NCBI GenBank assembly: GCA_028279505.1
Contig: JANQNP010000114.1
Coordinates: 1 to 64,000, forward strand
Origin: Dehalococcoidia bacterium
GTDB lineage: Bacteria > Chloroflexota > Dehalococcoidia > UBA2979
Length of the DNA stretch: 64,000 nt
Direction: 5' to 3'
The notes beneath the pieces are model-generated. The model was not told the DNA's origin. It worked only from the letters and a program-made list of their open reading frames with translations, and searched no databases. Shown in pieces: positions 50,933 to 59,313 of the stretch. The position numbers and the translations under genes are program-made. How positions within the stretch are numbered: position 1 is the stretch's first letter; each line of letters starts with the position of its first letter.

Positions 50933-51793
50933 CTAGAGACGGTTCCAGGCGCGGAGCGTTCGAACTGCTTCGAGGGTGCGGGTGCCTCGCCACTCCCAGA
51001 GGGCGGCTTCGCTGGGTGGCTGCCAGGCGACAGGCCAGCCGCCGTCGTCCTGTTGGTCGAATTCGAGGGCGTCGAGGTGGGCCTGGATCTGCGTGTCATC
51101 AAGGTGAGGCCGGGTCGGGGCGTCGGGGGTGGGGGCGAAGGTGAGGGCGGTGAGGCCGTACGCCTCCGACGGTTCGGGGAGGAAGTAGGCGGCGGCCGGG
51201 AGCTGCGCCATGACCTCAGCGAGGGCGGGCTCGGCGCGCGGGCGGTCGGGGACGTGGCTGAGGAAGGTCGTGACGCCGAGGAGGTCGTGGGCCTCGTCGA
51301 AGGCGCGGCCCTCGAGGCGGCGCCACATCCAGTCGGTGGCGCGGTCGAGCCACGGGTGGGTGACGCCGAGCGCGTGGAGCGCGCCGGCGATGCCGGCGGT
51401 GGGGTTCGGGGAGTCCTCGGCCCAGTTGTCGGTCTGCCAGTGGGCGGCGCGCGGCGATTCGAGCGCCGAGGGGAGGATCGTGCGGACGGCGCCGTCGGGC
51501 TGGGCGATGCCCTCGAGGAATGCGCATGCCTCGGCGGCCCACGGGTGGGGACCGGCGGCGATCTCCTGCAAGACGGCGAGGGCGACCTCGCAGAAGAGGG
51601 GCTGGCTGGCGGAGGTCCGGAGGTCGGCCTCGAGGGCGTGTCCGAAGCCGCCGTCGGGGTTGCGATAGGCCCCGAGCGCGACGAGCACGCTGTCGGCGGA
51701 GGCGCCCTCGAAGTGGTGCTCGTAGCGGCGGCGATCGAGGGTGCGGGCGTTGCGCAGGATGAAGTCACGAGCGCGATCGAGCGACGCGGGCAT
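50933..51793 (-). CDS. Prenyltransferase/squalene-oxidase-repeat-like alpha-barrel protein
   Basis: The 286-residue protein has repeated helical units of the alpha/alpha-barrel terpenoid-cyclase fold (YRNPDGGFGHALEAD; FLEGIAQPDGAVRTIL; QQDDGGWPVAW), with the QW-like G-G-W/F elements. It is short compared with true cyclases and has no DXDD or metal-binding motif, so catalysis is doubtful. ATG 51793 follows GAGGAG; the upstream frame is a shadow. Confidence 0.75.
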   Translation of the reverse strand: MPASLDRARDFILRNARTLDRRRYEHHFEGASADSVLVALGAYRNPDGGFGHALEADLRTSASQPLFCEVALAVLQEIAAGPHPWAAEACAFLEGIAQPDGAVRTILPSALESPRAAHWQTDNWAEDSPNPTAGIAGALHALGVTHPWLDRATDWMWRRLEGRAFDEAHDLLGVTTFLSHVPDRPRAEPALAEVMAQLPAAAYFLPEPSEAYGLTALTFAPTPDAPTRPHLDDTQIQAHLDALEFDQQDDGGWPVAWQPPSEAALWEWRGTRTLEAVRTLRAWNRL

Positions 51794-51801
51794 GGCCGGC
51801 T

Positions 51802-51831
51802 CCTCGGTAGGTGGCGATCCTCGGTGGGTGG
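51802..51831. repeat. Pair of CCTCGGT intergenic repeat units
   Basis: CCTCGGTAGGTGG at 51802 and CCTCGGTGGGTGG at 51819, exactly 17 bp apart, lie in the divergent gap before the SRPBCC gene. Confidence 0.5.
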
Positions 51832-51943
51832 TCACGGTAGCGAGGGCTGCTGACGACGGGGTGTCAGTGGTGCGGGGACCTGGCATCGCGGTCAGGGATA
51901 CTTGGAACGAGCTGCGGATCATCGGCGCGGTGCTGGAGGGGCG

Positions 51944-52408
51944 ATGGCCAACGTCCGCGCGAACGAGTGGATCGTGATCGGACGCTCCATCGAGGCGGTC
52001 TTCGACGCCATCGCTGATCCCGAGACGTGGGCGCGAAGCGAACCGGGCGTCGAGTTCGACGTGTCGGGGCCGTTGAGGGTCGGGACGCGGATCCGAGCCA
52101 CGGCGAGGGCGGGCGGCCGGCCGGAAGTTCACGAAGCGGTCGTTGCAGTGTTCGAGCGGCCACGCCGGTTTGGCGTTCAGGCCCGCGGCGAGGCGTTCCA
52201 CGGCAGCGGGCTCGTCGAGCTGGGCGGCGACGAGCACCGAACCCGCGTGTCGGTCGAAGTCGAACTGGCGCCGCGCGGACTGGTGTCCGGGCTGTCATTC
52301 GGCCTCGGTGGTCGGTTCATCGGCGGCGCGATCTCCAAGGTCGTCCGGCAGAAGCTGGACGAGCTCAAGGCGGAGCTGGAGTCAGTTGAGCCCCGGGAGC
52401 GAGCCTAG
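51944..52408 (+). CDS. SRPBCC-family protein
   Basis: The 154-residue helix-grip protein has SIEAVFDAIADPETWAR, a strand set with RVGTRIRAT and TRVSVEVELAP, and a long C-terminal helix ending QKLDELKAELE. It is likely a small hydrophobic ligand binder. ATG 51944 is directly behind GGAGGG. Its stop codon overlaps that of the convergent RNase D gene in CTAG. Confidence 0.85.
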   Translation: MANVRANEWIVIGRSIEAVFDAIADPETWARSEPGVEFDVSGPLRVGTRIRATARAGGRPEVHEAVVAVFERPRRFGVQARGEAFHGSGLVELGGDEHRTRVSVEVELAPRGLVSGLSFGLGGRFIGGAISKVVRQKLDELKAELESVEPRERA

Positions 52409-53619
52409 TTCGAGTTGCGCGCGATCCGGACGCCGGCCTCGGAGTCGTCGACGGCGATGGTGGTGCGGCCGGCGAGCCAGTCGAGGACGTCCTGGCCGGC
52501 GAGTTCGCGGCGCCAGGTGGTGAGGAGCGGGACGTCGGGTTCGGCGTCGCGGTCTCCGGTGAGCCACCAGGCGATGACGTCGTCGATGTCGGAGCGGGTG
52601 GCGACGAAGCGGGGGGCCACCTCCACCTCGCGGCAGCGGGTCTGGACGATGCCGCTCAGGATGGCGGGCCAGGCCTGGCCGACGTTGGGGAGGCGCGGGG
52701 CGCGCCGGGGGACGTCGGGCGGGTCCTGCTGCCCGTCGCGGATGAGCTTCAGGAGCTCCTTGCCGTAGCGCTGGGCGGTGCCGTTGCCCATGCCTCGGAC
52801 GTCGCGGAGCCCTCGTTCGTCGCGGGGTGGGCGACGGCAGAGCTCGAGCATGGTGCGGTCCTGGAGCAGCCACGAGGGCGGGCGGTTGTGCTCAAGCGAC
52901 TCCTCTTCGCGCCAAGCGGCGACGGCGCGGAGCGCGCCGAGCTGGCGCGCATTCAGGCCGTTCCAGCCGCGCACGCGCATGTACATCTCGTCGGGCGGGG
53001 TGCGGCGTGACCAGGTCTCGGCCATGCGCTCGCATTCGTCGTCGACCCAGCCGCGGCGGTCGCGGTCGTCGAGGTCCGCGCGGAGGCGGTCCCACACCCG
53101 CGGGAGGTAGCGCACGTCATCGAGGGCGTACGAGAGCTGTTCGGGGGAGAGCGGTCGGCGTGACCACTCGGTGAACTGGGCGCCCTTGTCGAGCTCGATA
53201 CCGGTGACGCGCTGGACGAGCGGGCCGTAGCCGATCTGGTCGCCCATGCCGAGGAAGGCGGCGGCGATCTGAGTGTCGATGAGCCCCTGCGCGCGCGCCT
53301 CGTACTGCTGTCCAAGTAGGGCGAGGTCCGCCTGCGCGGAGTGGATCATCGTTTCGATCTCGGGGTCTTCGAGGAGCTCGACGATCGGGTCGATGTCGAC
53401 CTTGAGCGGGTCGATGGCGGCGACCTCGGGGTCTTGAGGGTCGCCCCAGCCGACCTGGACGAGCGAGAGCTCGGCGACGTAGCGACCTTCGGTCATGAAC
53501 TCGAGGTCGAGGGCGAAGCTCTCGGCTTCGTCGATCGCATCCGCGATGTCGTCGACATCGCGGGGGTTGGTGATGGGGGTGGGGGTGGACTCGGAAGGTC
53601 GTCGGGAAGCGGTGGTCAC
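52405..53619 (-). CDS. rnd: Ribonuclease D-like 3'-5' exonuclease with HRDC domains
   Basis: The 404-residue protein has a DEDDy exonuclease domain (ALDLEFMTEGRYVAELSLVQ; HSAQADLALL; YALDDVRYLPRVWDRL) followed by an HRDC domain (NARQLGALRAVAAWREEES, then NRPPSWLLQDRTMLELCRRP) and a second helical region. This matches RNase D, which trims tRNA and other RNA 3' ends. GTG 53619 is chosen because TATCGT lies exactly six bases upstream, a leaderless layout; an ATG at 53658 lies upstream of that promoter. Confidence 0.9.
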   Translation of the reverse strand: MTTASRRPSESTPTPITNPRDVDDIADAIDEAESFALDLEFMTEGRYVAELSLVQVGWGDPQDPEVAAIDPLKVDIDPIVELLEDPEIETMIHSAQADLALLGQQYEARAQGLIDTQIAAAFLGMGDQIGYGPLVQRVTGIELDKGAQFTEWSRRPLSPEQLSYALDDVRYLPRVWDRLRADLDDRDRRGWVDDECERMAETWSRRTPPDEMYMRVRGWNGLNARQLGALRAVAAWREEESLEHNRPPSWLLQDRTMLELCRRPPRDERGLRDVRGMGNGTAQRYGKELLKLIRDGQQDPPDVPRRAPRLPNVGQAWPAILSGIVQTRCREVEVAPRFVATRSDIDDVIAWWLTGDRDAEPDVPLLTTWRRELAGQDVLDWLAGRTTIAVDDSEAGVRIARNSN

Positions 53620-53625
53620 GGCTCG

Positions 53626-53631
53626 ACGATA
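53626..53631 (-). promoter_or_regulatory. -10 element of a probable leaderless promoter for RNase D
   Basis: TATCGT on the minus strand is followed by six bases and then the GTG start codon; no Shine-Dalgarno is present. Confidence 0.4.
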
Positions 53632-53723
53632 GCACGCTGCTGGGGAGTGCTCGCGCATGTTGCGGCCTAGTCTCACGGGCGTCTTGCGGACCCGTTGGCC
53701 CGGTTGTCGACCTCGGGCGGGAC

Positions 53724-53987
53724 TTAGCCGCCGCCGCGCTGGGCCTTCTTCATGAAGTCCTCGAAGACCTGCTCCAGGTCGTCGCCGGTGAAGACGAGGT
53801 CGAACTGGGTGAGCGAGAGGGTGCCGCCGGCGATGCCGACCTTCTGCTGATCCCAGGTCACCGACCAAGCAGCGGCGTGCATCGTGGTGGGTGAGTCGGG
53901 GTCCGGCGACGCGCCCATCTCGATCAGGTACTCGCGGATCAGCCACTCCGGGAGACCACGGAGCGAGAGCTCGAGCGGCTCCGTCAC
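53724..53987 (-). CDS. DUF1952-like small protein of the AOR operon
   Basis: The 87-residue protein reads LELSLRGLPEWLIREYLIEM, then WDQQKVGIAGGTLSLTQFDL and a C-terminal KKAQRGGG. The pattern recalls DUF1952 proteins, which accompany aldehyde oxidoreductase and MoaD-like genes; the family call is moderate. Its ATG overlaps the stop of the MoaD-like gene. The role is presumably in assembling or serving the tungsten/molybdenum enzyme, but this is inferred from position. Confidence 0.6.
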   Translation of the reverse strand: MTEPLELSLRGLPEWLIREYLIEMGASPDPDSPTTMHAAAWSVTWDQQKVGIAGGTLSLTQFDLVFTGDDLEQVFEDFMKKAQRGGG

Positions 53988-54265
53988 CGACTCCCGCCCG
54001 CGACGGGCGGGAAGATGTCGAGAGTGGCGTCGCCCTCGAGGGGGGTGTCGAGGCCGTCGAGGTGGCGGATGTCGCGACCGTCGACCATGACGGCGACGAA
54101 GGGGCGGACCGTGCCTTCCTCGGAGAGGAGGCCGGCGCGGAGGTCGGGGAAGCGGTCGATCAGCTCCTCGAGCGCCGCGCCGACGGTGTCGGGTTGGCGC
54201 TCGAGGGTGACGGTCTTGCTCCCGGCGATCGCGCGGAGCGTCGCGTAGAGCTTGGCCTCGATCAT
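53984..54265 (-). CDS. MoaD/ThiS-family small protein
   Basis: The 93-residue ubiquitin-like protein begins IEAKLYATLRAIAGSKTVTL and ends PLEGDATLDIFPPVAGGSR. MoaD donates sulfur through a C-terminal GG; here two residues (SR) follow it, so the tail must be trimmed, work differently, or be inactive. It lies between the aldehyde oxidoreductase gene and the DUF1952-like gene on the same strand with a 35-base gap and an ATGA overlap respectively. Confidence 0.87.
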   Translation of the reverse strand: MIEAKLYATLRAIAGSKTVTLERQPDTVGAALEELIDRFPDLRAGLLSEEGTVRPFVAVMVDGRDIRHLDGLDTPLEGDATLDIFPPVAGGSR

Positions 54266-54300
54266 CGCTGGCGGTCGGGTGACCTCGTTGGGTCGCTCGG

Positions 54301-56109
54301 CTACTGGACGATCTGCAGCTCGCGGAGCTTGGACTCCGGGACGACGCCGTCGTCCCAGCCGCGGGCGGCGTAGTACTCGGCCTTCATCTCGTCGAGCTCG
54401 ACGACGGAGCCGGCCGCGGGGCCGGTGCCGGGCTCCTCGAGGTACCGCTTCGGCAGGGTGTCGTCCTTGCCGTCGAAGCCGGCGAGGTTGTTGAAATGGC
54501 GCTCCAGGTTGTAGATGCGCTCGCCGGCGACCATGACGTCGTCAGCGGTCATCTCTTCCCCGACGATCACGGAGTACTGCGATGCGTACTCCTCGGCGCC
54601 CTGGGCGAACGCCGAGAACTTGCAGAGGTCGAGCGAGTCGCTGAAGGAGTGGAGGTCCTGGAAGATCTTCAGCAGCTCGCCCTTGCCCTTCCACTCGAGC
54701 GGGTCGGTCTTGACCGGGATGCCGAGCAGCTCCGAGGCGGGGGTGTAGCCGCGGAGGTGACAGGCGCCTCGGTTGCTGGTGGCGTAGCCGATGGCCTCGC
54801 CCTTCATGGCGCGCGGGTCGTAGGCGGCGACCGCCTGGCCCTTGACGGTCATCGCGAGCTCGGGGTGGCCGATCTGCTCAGCGGCGCGCGCGGTGCCATC
54901 GGCGAGGAGGTCGCCGACGCCCTCGCGGAGGGCGATCTGGTCAACGGTCGCGACCATCGTGTCGGTGTCGCCCCAGACGATGCCGCCGCCGGTGACGTAC
55001 TCGTTCTGCGTGGCTTCCATGTACATCGAGATGGCGTTGCCGATCTCGATCGCGTCCATGCCGTAGTCGTTGCACTGGTCGATCAGCTTGGCGAGGACGC
55101 GCGGGTCGTCGACGTCGCAGTTGGCGCCGAGGGACCAGGCCGGCTCGTACTCGAGCGACTCCATGTGAACGCCGGCGTGGGGGCCGTCTTTGACCTCGAC
55201 TTCGATCTTGCAGGCGACGGGGCAGGCGTGACAGGTCGGGTCGCCGACGAGCATCGTCTCGCGCACGGTCTCGCCGCTGATCTTCTCGGCGCCGTCGAAC
55301 TGGGTGGTCTGCGAGTTGCGGGTGCCGATGCCGCCGAGGGCGTTGACGGGGTTCATGAGCACGTTGGTGCCGTAGAGGGAGAGGCCGCCGGCCTTCGGCG
55401 CGGTGACCTCGCTGTCGAGGATGACGCCGAGGGCGCGCTGGTGAACGGGCCGCCAGGCATCGCGGTCCTCGACCTTGGGCATCGTGTCGTCGCTGGCCTT
55501 GATGACGACGGCCTTGAGGTTCTTGCCGCCAGCTACGGCACCCATGCCGCCGCGCCCGGCGGCGCGGTCGTGCTCGTTGATGATCGAGGCGAAGCGGACG
55601 CGGTTCTCGCCGGCCTGGCCGATCGCCATGACGGAGACGTCGTCGCCGTAGCGGTCCTGGAAGTGGGGGACCGTGTCGTGGACGCCCTTGCCCCAGACGT
55701 CGGTCGCGGGGCGCAGCTCGACCTTGCCGTCCTCGACGTAGGCATACACAGGGGACTCCGCGCGGCCGGTGAAGAGCAGCGCATCGAAGCCGGCCCAGCG
55801 CATGCGGGCGGCGCTCCAGCCGCCGATGTGGCTGTCCGAGACGGTGCCGGTCAGCGGCGACTTGGTGACGATGGCCATGCGGCCGCTCATGGTGGCTTCG
55901 GAGCCGGTGAGCGGGCCGTTCATGAAGGCGAGCATGTTGTCGGGGCCGTCCGGGTCGACGGTGGCGCCGTTGTCGAGGAGGTACTTCACCCCGAGGCCGC
56001 GCGCGCCGATGTAGAGCCGCGCGTCCTGCTCGTTGATCTCCTCGTAGGTCACCGTCCCCGAGGTGAGATCGACTCGTGCAACTCGGTTCGCGTATCCGCC
56101 CAGTGCCAT
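54301..56109 (-). CDS. Aldehyde:ferredoxin oxidoreductase
   Basis: The 602-residue tungsten/molybdopterin enzyme of the AOR family oxidises aldehydes to acids with ferredoxin. The N-terminal domain (NRVARVDLTSGTVTYEEI, YIGARGLGVKYLL) is followed by the pterin-binding region with IINEHDRAAGRGGMGAVAGG. The [4Fe-4S] ligands are CHACPVAC at about 293-300 and the fourth Cys in LDLCKFSAFAQ at about 495, as in the archaeal enzyme. ATG 56109 is seven bases from GGGAGG; an ATG two codons upstream is too close. It leads an operon with MoaD-like and DUF1952-like genes. Confidence 0.93.
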   Translation of the reverse strand: MALGGYANRVARVDLTSGTVTYEEINEQDARLYIGARGLGVKYLLDNGATVDPDGPDNMLAFMNGPLTGSEATMSGRMAIVTKSPLTGTVSDSHIGGWSAARMRWAGFDALLFTGRAESPVYAYVEDGKVELRPATDVWGKGVHDTVPHFQDRYGDDVSVMAIGQAGENRVRFASIINEHDRAAGRGGMGAVAGGKNLKAVVIKASDDTMPKVEDRDAWRPVHQRALGVILDSEVTAPKAGGLSLYGTNVLMNPVNALGGIGTRNSQTTQFDGAEKISGETVRETMLVGDPTCHACPVACKIEVEVKDGPHAGVHMESLEYEPAWSLGANCDVDDPRVLAKLIDQCNDYGMDAIEIGNAISMYMEATQNEYVTGGGIVWGDTDTMVATVDQIALREGVGDLLADGTARAAEQIGHPELAMTVKGQAVAAYDPRAMKGEAIGYATSNRGACHLRGYTPASELLGIPVKTDPLEWKGKGELLKIFQDLHSFSDSLDLCKFSAFAQGAEEYASQYSVIVGEEMTADDVMVAGERIYNLERHFNNLAGFDGKDDTLPKRYLEEPGTGPAAGSVVELDEMKAEYYAARGWDDGVVPESKLRELQIVQ

Positions 56110-56255
56110 GTCCATGCCTCCCTCAGGAACCCAGAACCCGTCGTCGTGGGTGCGGAGGCGAATCATAGACGTGATGCGAGGCGATGTGTGTACCACGCTT
56201 CACGTTCTCCTCGGTCGGGCGTGACGGCCGGCGCACAGCAGGGCGACGACGTGAC

Positions 56256-56261
56256 TACAAT
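56256..56261 (+). promoter_or_regulatory. -10 element TACAAT of the alcohol dehydrogenase gene
   Basis: TACAAT lies 66 bp upstream of the ATG at 56327, followed by a leader with CCTCGAAAGGA (56308-56318). The -35 is unclear. Confidence 0.35.
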
Positions 56262-56326
56262 GCCGCCATCACATCACCCGTGCGGCGGCACTCCGCAACG
56301 GGCATCGCCTCGAAAGGAACCCCCAG

Positions 56327-57412
56327 ATGACACAGGCTGCCGTGTTCAATGCGGTCCAGGAACCACTGACGATCGAGGAGATCGACGTCGCGCAGCCGGT
56401 CGACCGCGAGGTGCTGGTGCGCACCGCGGCGAGCGGCGTCTGCCACAGCGACCTGCACTTCATCGAGGGTCTCTACCCGATGCCGAACCGGGCGATCCTC
56501 GGGCACGAGGCGGCCGGGGTCGTGGAAGCGGTCGGGCCGAACGTGACCGAGGTGGAGCCGGGCGACCACGTCATCGCCTGCCTCTCGGTGTTCTGCGGAC
56601 AGTGCGACTACTGCTACACCGGCCGCACGCACCTCTGCGGCAACCGCCCGGCGCGGGCGGCGGACCAGGAGCCTCGGCTGTCGCAGGACGGCAAGATGCT
56701 GACGCAGTTCGCGAGCATCGGGTCGTACGCGGAGCAGATGCTGCTGCACGAGAACGGGGTGGTGAAGATCGACAAGGACTTCCCGTTCGCGCAGGCGGCG
56801 CTGATCGGCTGCGGCGTGACGACGGGCGTGGGCGCGGCGCTGAAGACGGCGAAGGTGACGCCGGGCTCGACGGTGGCGGTGTTCGGCGCCGGTGGCGTCG
56901 GGCTGTCGGCAATCCAGGGCGCGCGGATCGCCGGGGCACGGAAGATCATTGCCGTCGACATGGTCGAGCACAAGCTGCAGACGGCGCGTGACCTCGGTGC
57001 GACGGACGGCGTCGATGCGTCGCTGGGCGACCCGGTGGAGCAGATCCGGGAGCTGACGGACGGTCAGGGGGTGGACTTCGCGTTCGAGGCGATCGGACTG
57101 AAGGTCGCGGCCGAGCAGGCGTGGCAGTCGATTCGCGCCGGCGGCGTGGCGACGGTGATCGGCATGATCCCGATCGGTCAGAACGTGGAGATCCCTGGCA
57201 ACGAGTTCCTTCGCGAGAAGAAGATCCAGGGTTCGAGCATGGGCTCGAACAGCTTCAAGGTGGACATGCCGCAGTACATCGAGTTCTACCGCCAGGGGCG
57301 GCTGAAGCTGGACGAGATGGTGACGAAGACGCGTCCGCTCAGCGAGATCAACGAGGCGTTCGCGGACATGAAGAGTGGGTCGGTGGCGCGCTCGGTGATT
57401 ATGTTCGACTAA
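56327..57412 (+). CDS. Zinc-dependent alcohol dehydrogenase (MDR family)
   Basis: The 361-residue enzyme has catalytic zinc ligands in ASGVCHSDLHF and LGHEAAGVVEAVG, and structural zinc cysteines in FCGQCDYCYTGRTHLC. The NAD-binding loop is VAVFGAGGVGLSAIQGARIA. It is closest to class III-like/AdhD dehydrogenases, which use NAD or mycothiol-type cofactors. Start ATG 56327 is eight bases from AAAGGA. A strong terminator follows. It is divergent from the AOR operon, and both could handle aldehydes. Confidence 0.93.
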   Translation: MTQAAVFNAVQEPLTIEEIDVAQPVDREVLVRTAASGVCHSDLHFIEGLYPMPNRAILGHEAAGVVEAVGPNVTEVEPGDHVIACLSVFCGQCDYCYTGRTHLCGNRPARAADQEPRLSQDGKMLTQFASIGSYAEQMLLHENGVVKIDKDFPFAQAALIGCGVTTGVGAALKTAKVTPGSTVAVFGAGGVGLSAIQGARIAGARKIIAVDMVEHKLQTARDLGATDGVDASLGDPVEQIRELTDGQGVDFAFEAIGLKVAAEQAWQSIRAGGVATVIGMIPIGQNVEIPGNEFLREKKIQGSSMGSNSFKVDMPQYIEFYRQGRLKLDEMVTKTRPLSEINEAFADMKSGSVARSVIMFD

Positions 57413-57430
57413 GGTCAGCAGGCCGCACGA

Positions 57431-57456
57431 GAAGCCCCGCCTCGCGGCGGGGCTTC
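57431..57456 (+). terminator. Rho-independent-type terminator after alcohol dehydrogenase
   Basis: An 11-bp perfect stem (57431-57441 with 57446-57456) closes a TCGC tetraloop and is followed by a T-containing run, starting 18 bases after the stop. Confidence 0.75.
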
Positions 57457-57518
57457 TTCGTGTTCGGGGATGGGTTCTCCTCGGCAGGTCGCTCGTCGCG
57501 CGACGCCTCGGCGGGTGG

Positions 57519-58406
57519 CTAGTCCCTGGGGGCGGCGCTGTAGTCCTGGTAAGGGCCGTCGCGCCAGGCGAGGGCTTCCTTGAGGCCGCCTTCGCGCATC
57601 TTGTCGCTCCACATGTAGGACTGGCTGGTGTAGGTGCCGGCCGCGTCGAGGTCGGTGCTGGCGTGGACCGAGCTGTAGATGCCCATGTTCTCGTAGAAGC
57701 GGTTCATGTGGATCTTGAGCATGGCGAGGTGGTCGGCCGGGAGGTTCGCGATCCGGTCCGCGAGGGCGATCGTCCTGTCCTCGAGCTCGTCGAACTCCCA
57801 GGCGTAGTTGATGAGGCCGATCTCCTTCGCCTCGCTGCCGGAGATGTTCTCGCCGGTGTAGAAGAGCTCCTTGGCTTTCCGCATACCGATGATGAGCGGA
57901 AGGATCATCGAGGTGCGCGTGCCGGCGAAGCGGAGACCGGGGTGGCCGAACTTGGCGTTGGCGTCAGCGGTGACGAGGTCGGACATCATCGAGAGTTCGC
58001 ACCCGCCGGCGATCGCGTAGCCGTGGACCTGGGCGATCGTGATCTTCTGGATGTTCCAGTAGTACATGTGGATGTTGGTGATGCGCTGCATGCCGGCGCG
58101 GACGCCCTGCCAGAGGCGGCGACCCTGGTCGTCCTGGGTGCGGAACTGGCGGACGATGGCGTCAGCGCCGGTGCCCTGGGCGGGGGTGAGGTCGTAGCCG
58201 GCGCTGAAGGTGCGGCCGGCGCCTTTGAGGATGATGACGCGGGCGCTGTCGTCGGTTTCGAGGTACTCCAGCGCGTCGCGGAGCTCGAAGAGGAGCTCCT
58301 GGGAGAGGGCGTTCATCTTCTCGGGGCGGTTCAGGGTGATGCGCGCGACGCGGTCGTCGCTGCCGACGCGATCGATCAGCAGGTTCTCGAAGGTGGGCTC
58401 AGCCAT
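57519..58406 (-). CDS. Enoyl-CoA hydratase/isomerase family protein, long form
   Basis: The 295-residue crotonase has the oxyanion-hole segment FSAGYDLTPAQ and retains the first catalytic glutamate (AGGCELSMMSD). The second is missing, since the motif reads GHPGLRFAGTRTSM. It has a longer C-terminal tail (MWSDKMREGGLKEALAWRD). It therefore may act as an isomerase, thioesterase or other crotonase-type enzyme rather than a simple hydratase. ATG 58406 has GAGGAG upstream. Confidence 0.88.
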   Translation of the reverse strand: MAEPTFENLLIDRVGSDDRVARITLNRPEKMNALSQELLFELRDALEYLETDDSARVIILKGAGRTFSAGYDLTPAQGTGADAIVRQFRTQDDQGRRLWQGVRAGMQRITNIHMYYWNIQKITIAQVHGYAIAGGCELSMMSDLVTADANAKFGHPGLRFAGTRTSMILPLIIGMRKAKELFYTGENISGSEAKEIGLINYAWEFDELEDRTIALADRIANLPADHLAMLKIHMNRFYENMGIYSSVHASTDLDAAGTYTSQSYMWSDKMREGGLKEALAWRDGPYQDYSAAPRD

Positions 58407-58499
58407 GGGGTCTCCTCGCTGTTGGGTTCGCGGCGCGAATATACCGCTCGCATCGCCTGAGCAGCGGTCCGGGCGCGGACCGTGCGGGGCGGCCGGTCG

Positions 58500-58505
58500 T
58501 ACGCT
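58500..58505 (+). promoter_or_regulatory. -10 element of a probable leaderless promoter
   Basis: TACGCT lies six bases before the GTG start at 58512; the same hexamer and spacing occur at 10613. Confidence 0.4.
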
Positions 58506-58511
58506 GAGGGC

Positions 58512-59138
58512 GTGACTATCACGGACGGTTCCGGGCTGCTCGGAGCGGACGAGGCGGGGCCTCGGAAGGCGGCGCTGCGTGCCGAGCTGCGCGCGCGACG
58601 GGACGCCCTCGATGCCGGCGAGCGCGCGGCGGCTGCGCGAGCGATCGAGGCGCGCGTCGCGGCGTCGCCGAGCGTGAAGACGGCGCACGTGGTGCATTGC
58701 TACGTGGGGATCGGGAGCGAGGTCGCGACCGAGGCGCTGATCCGAGGGTTGCTCGAGCGCGGGCAACGGGTGGTGTGTCCTCGGGTGTCGGGACAGGGCG
58801 AGCTAGACCACCTTGAGGTGTCGGAGATCGAGTCGCTGGTGGCGGGGCCGATGGGGCTCCGTGAGCCGGACGCGCGCTGGGCGGAGCCGGCGGACCTCGC
58901 CGAGGTGGACGTGATGCTGGTGCCGGCGCTGGCGTTCGACCGGCGAGGGATCCGGCTGGGGTACGGGGGCGGGTACTACGACGGCGCAATCGCGGAACTC
59001 CGGGAGCGCGGACGAGCGACGGTGATCGGGCTGGCCTACGAGGCACAGGTGGTGGACGAACTGCCTCGGGAGGCGCACGATCAGCCGGTCGATCTGATCG
59101 TCACCGAGGCGCGGACGATCGTCTGCGAGGCGTCGTGA
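58512..59138 (+). CDS. 5-formyltetrahydrofolate cyclo-ligase
   Basis: The 208-residue enzyme converts 5-formyl-THF to 5,10-methenyl-THF with ATP. The N-terminal RKAALRAELRARRDALDAGE, the middle VVHCYVGIGSEVATEALI and the C-terminal ATP-binding signature RRGIRLGYGGGYYDGAI are all present. GTG 58512 is placed by the upstream -10. The stop overlaps the GTG of a small membrane protein gene, so they are coupled. Confidence 0.93.
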   Translation: MTITDGSGLLGADEAGPRKAALRAELRARRDALDAGERAAAARAIEARVAASPSVKTAHVVHCYVGIGSEVATEALIRGLLERGQRVVCPRVSGQGELDHLEVSEIESLVAGPMGLREPDARWAEPADLAEVDVMLVPALAFDRRGIRLGYGGGYYDGAIAELRERGRATVIGLAYEAQVVDELPREAHDQPVDLIVTEARTIVCEAS

Positions 59139-59305
59139 GCTTCGAGATCCTGCTCCTGAGCTGGTACGGCGGGGTAGCCGCGATCCTCGGCGGGCTGACG
59201 TTGCCGCTGGGGCCGCTCCGGCCGTGGGCGTTCCGGCTGGGCGTGGCGGTGATCACGGCGGCGGCGGCGACGATGGCGCTGGAGTTCGTCGACCTCCCGA
59301 GCTAG
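59135..59305 (+). CDS. Small two-helix membrane protein
   Basis: The 56-residue protein starts at a GTG that overlaps the cyclo-ligase stop (GTGA). It consists of two hydrophobic helices (EILLLSWYGGVAAILGGLTL and FRLGVAVITAAAATMALEFV) separated by PLGPLRPWA. No family is recognised. Coupling to the folate gene and clean membrane topology support it as real. Confidence 0.5.
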   Translation: MSFEILLLSWYGGVAAILGGLTLPLGPLRPWAFRLGVAVITAAAATMALEFVDLPS

Positions 59306-59313
59306 CCCGCGGC

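Noticed and set aside
54496..56991. 831-codon plus-strand frame opposite the aldehyde oxidoreductase
   Set aside because: It is a shadow of an unmistakable AOR gene.
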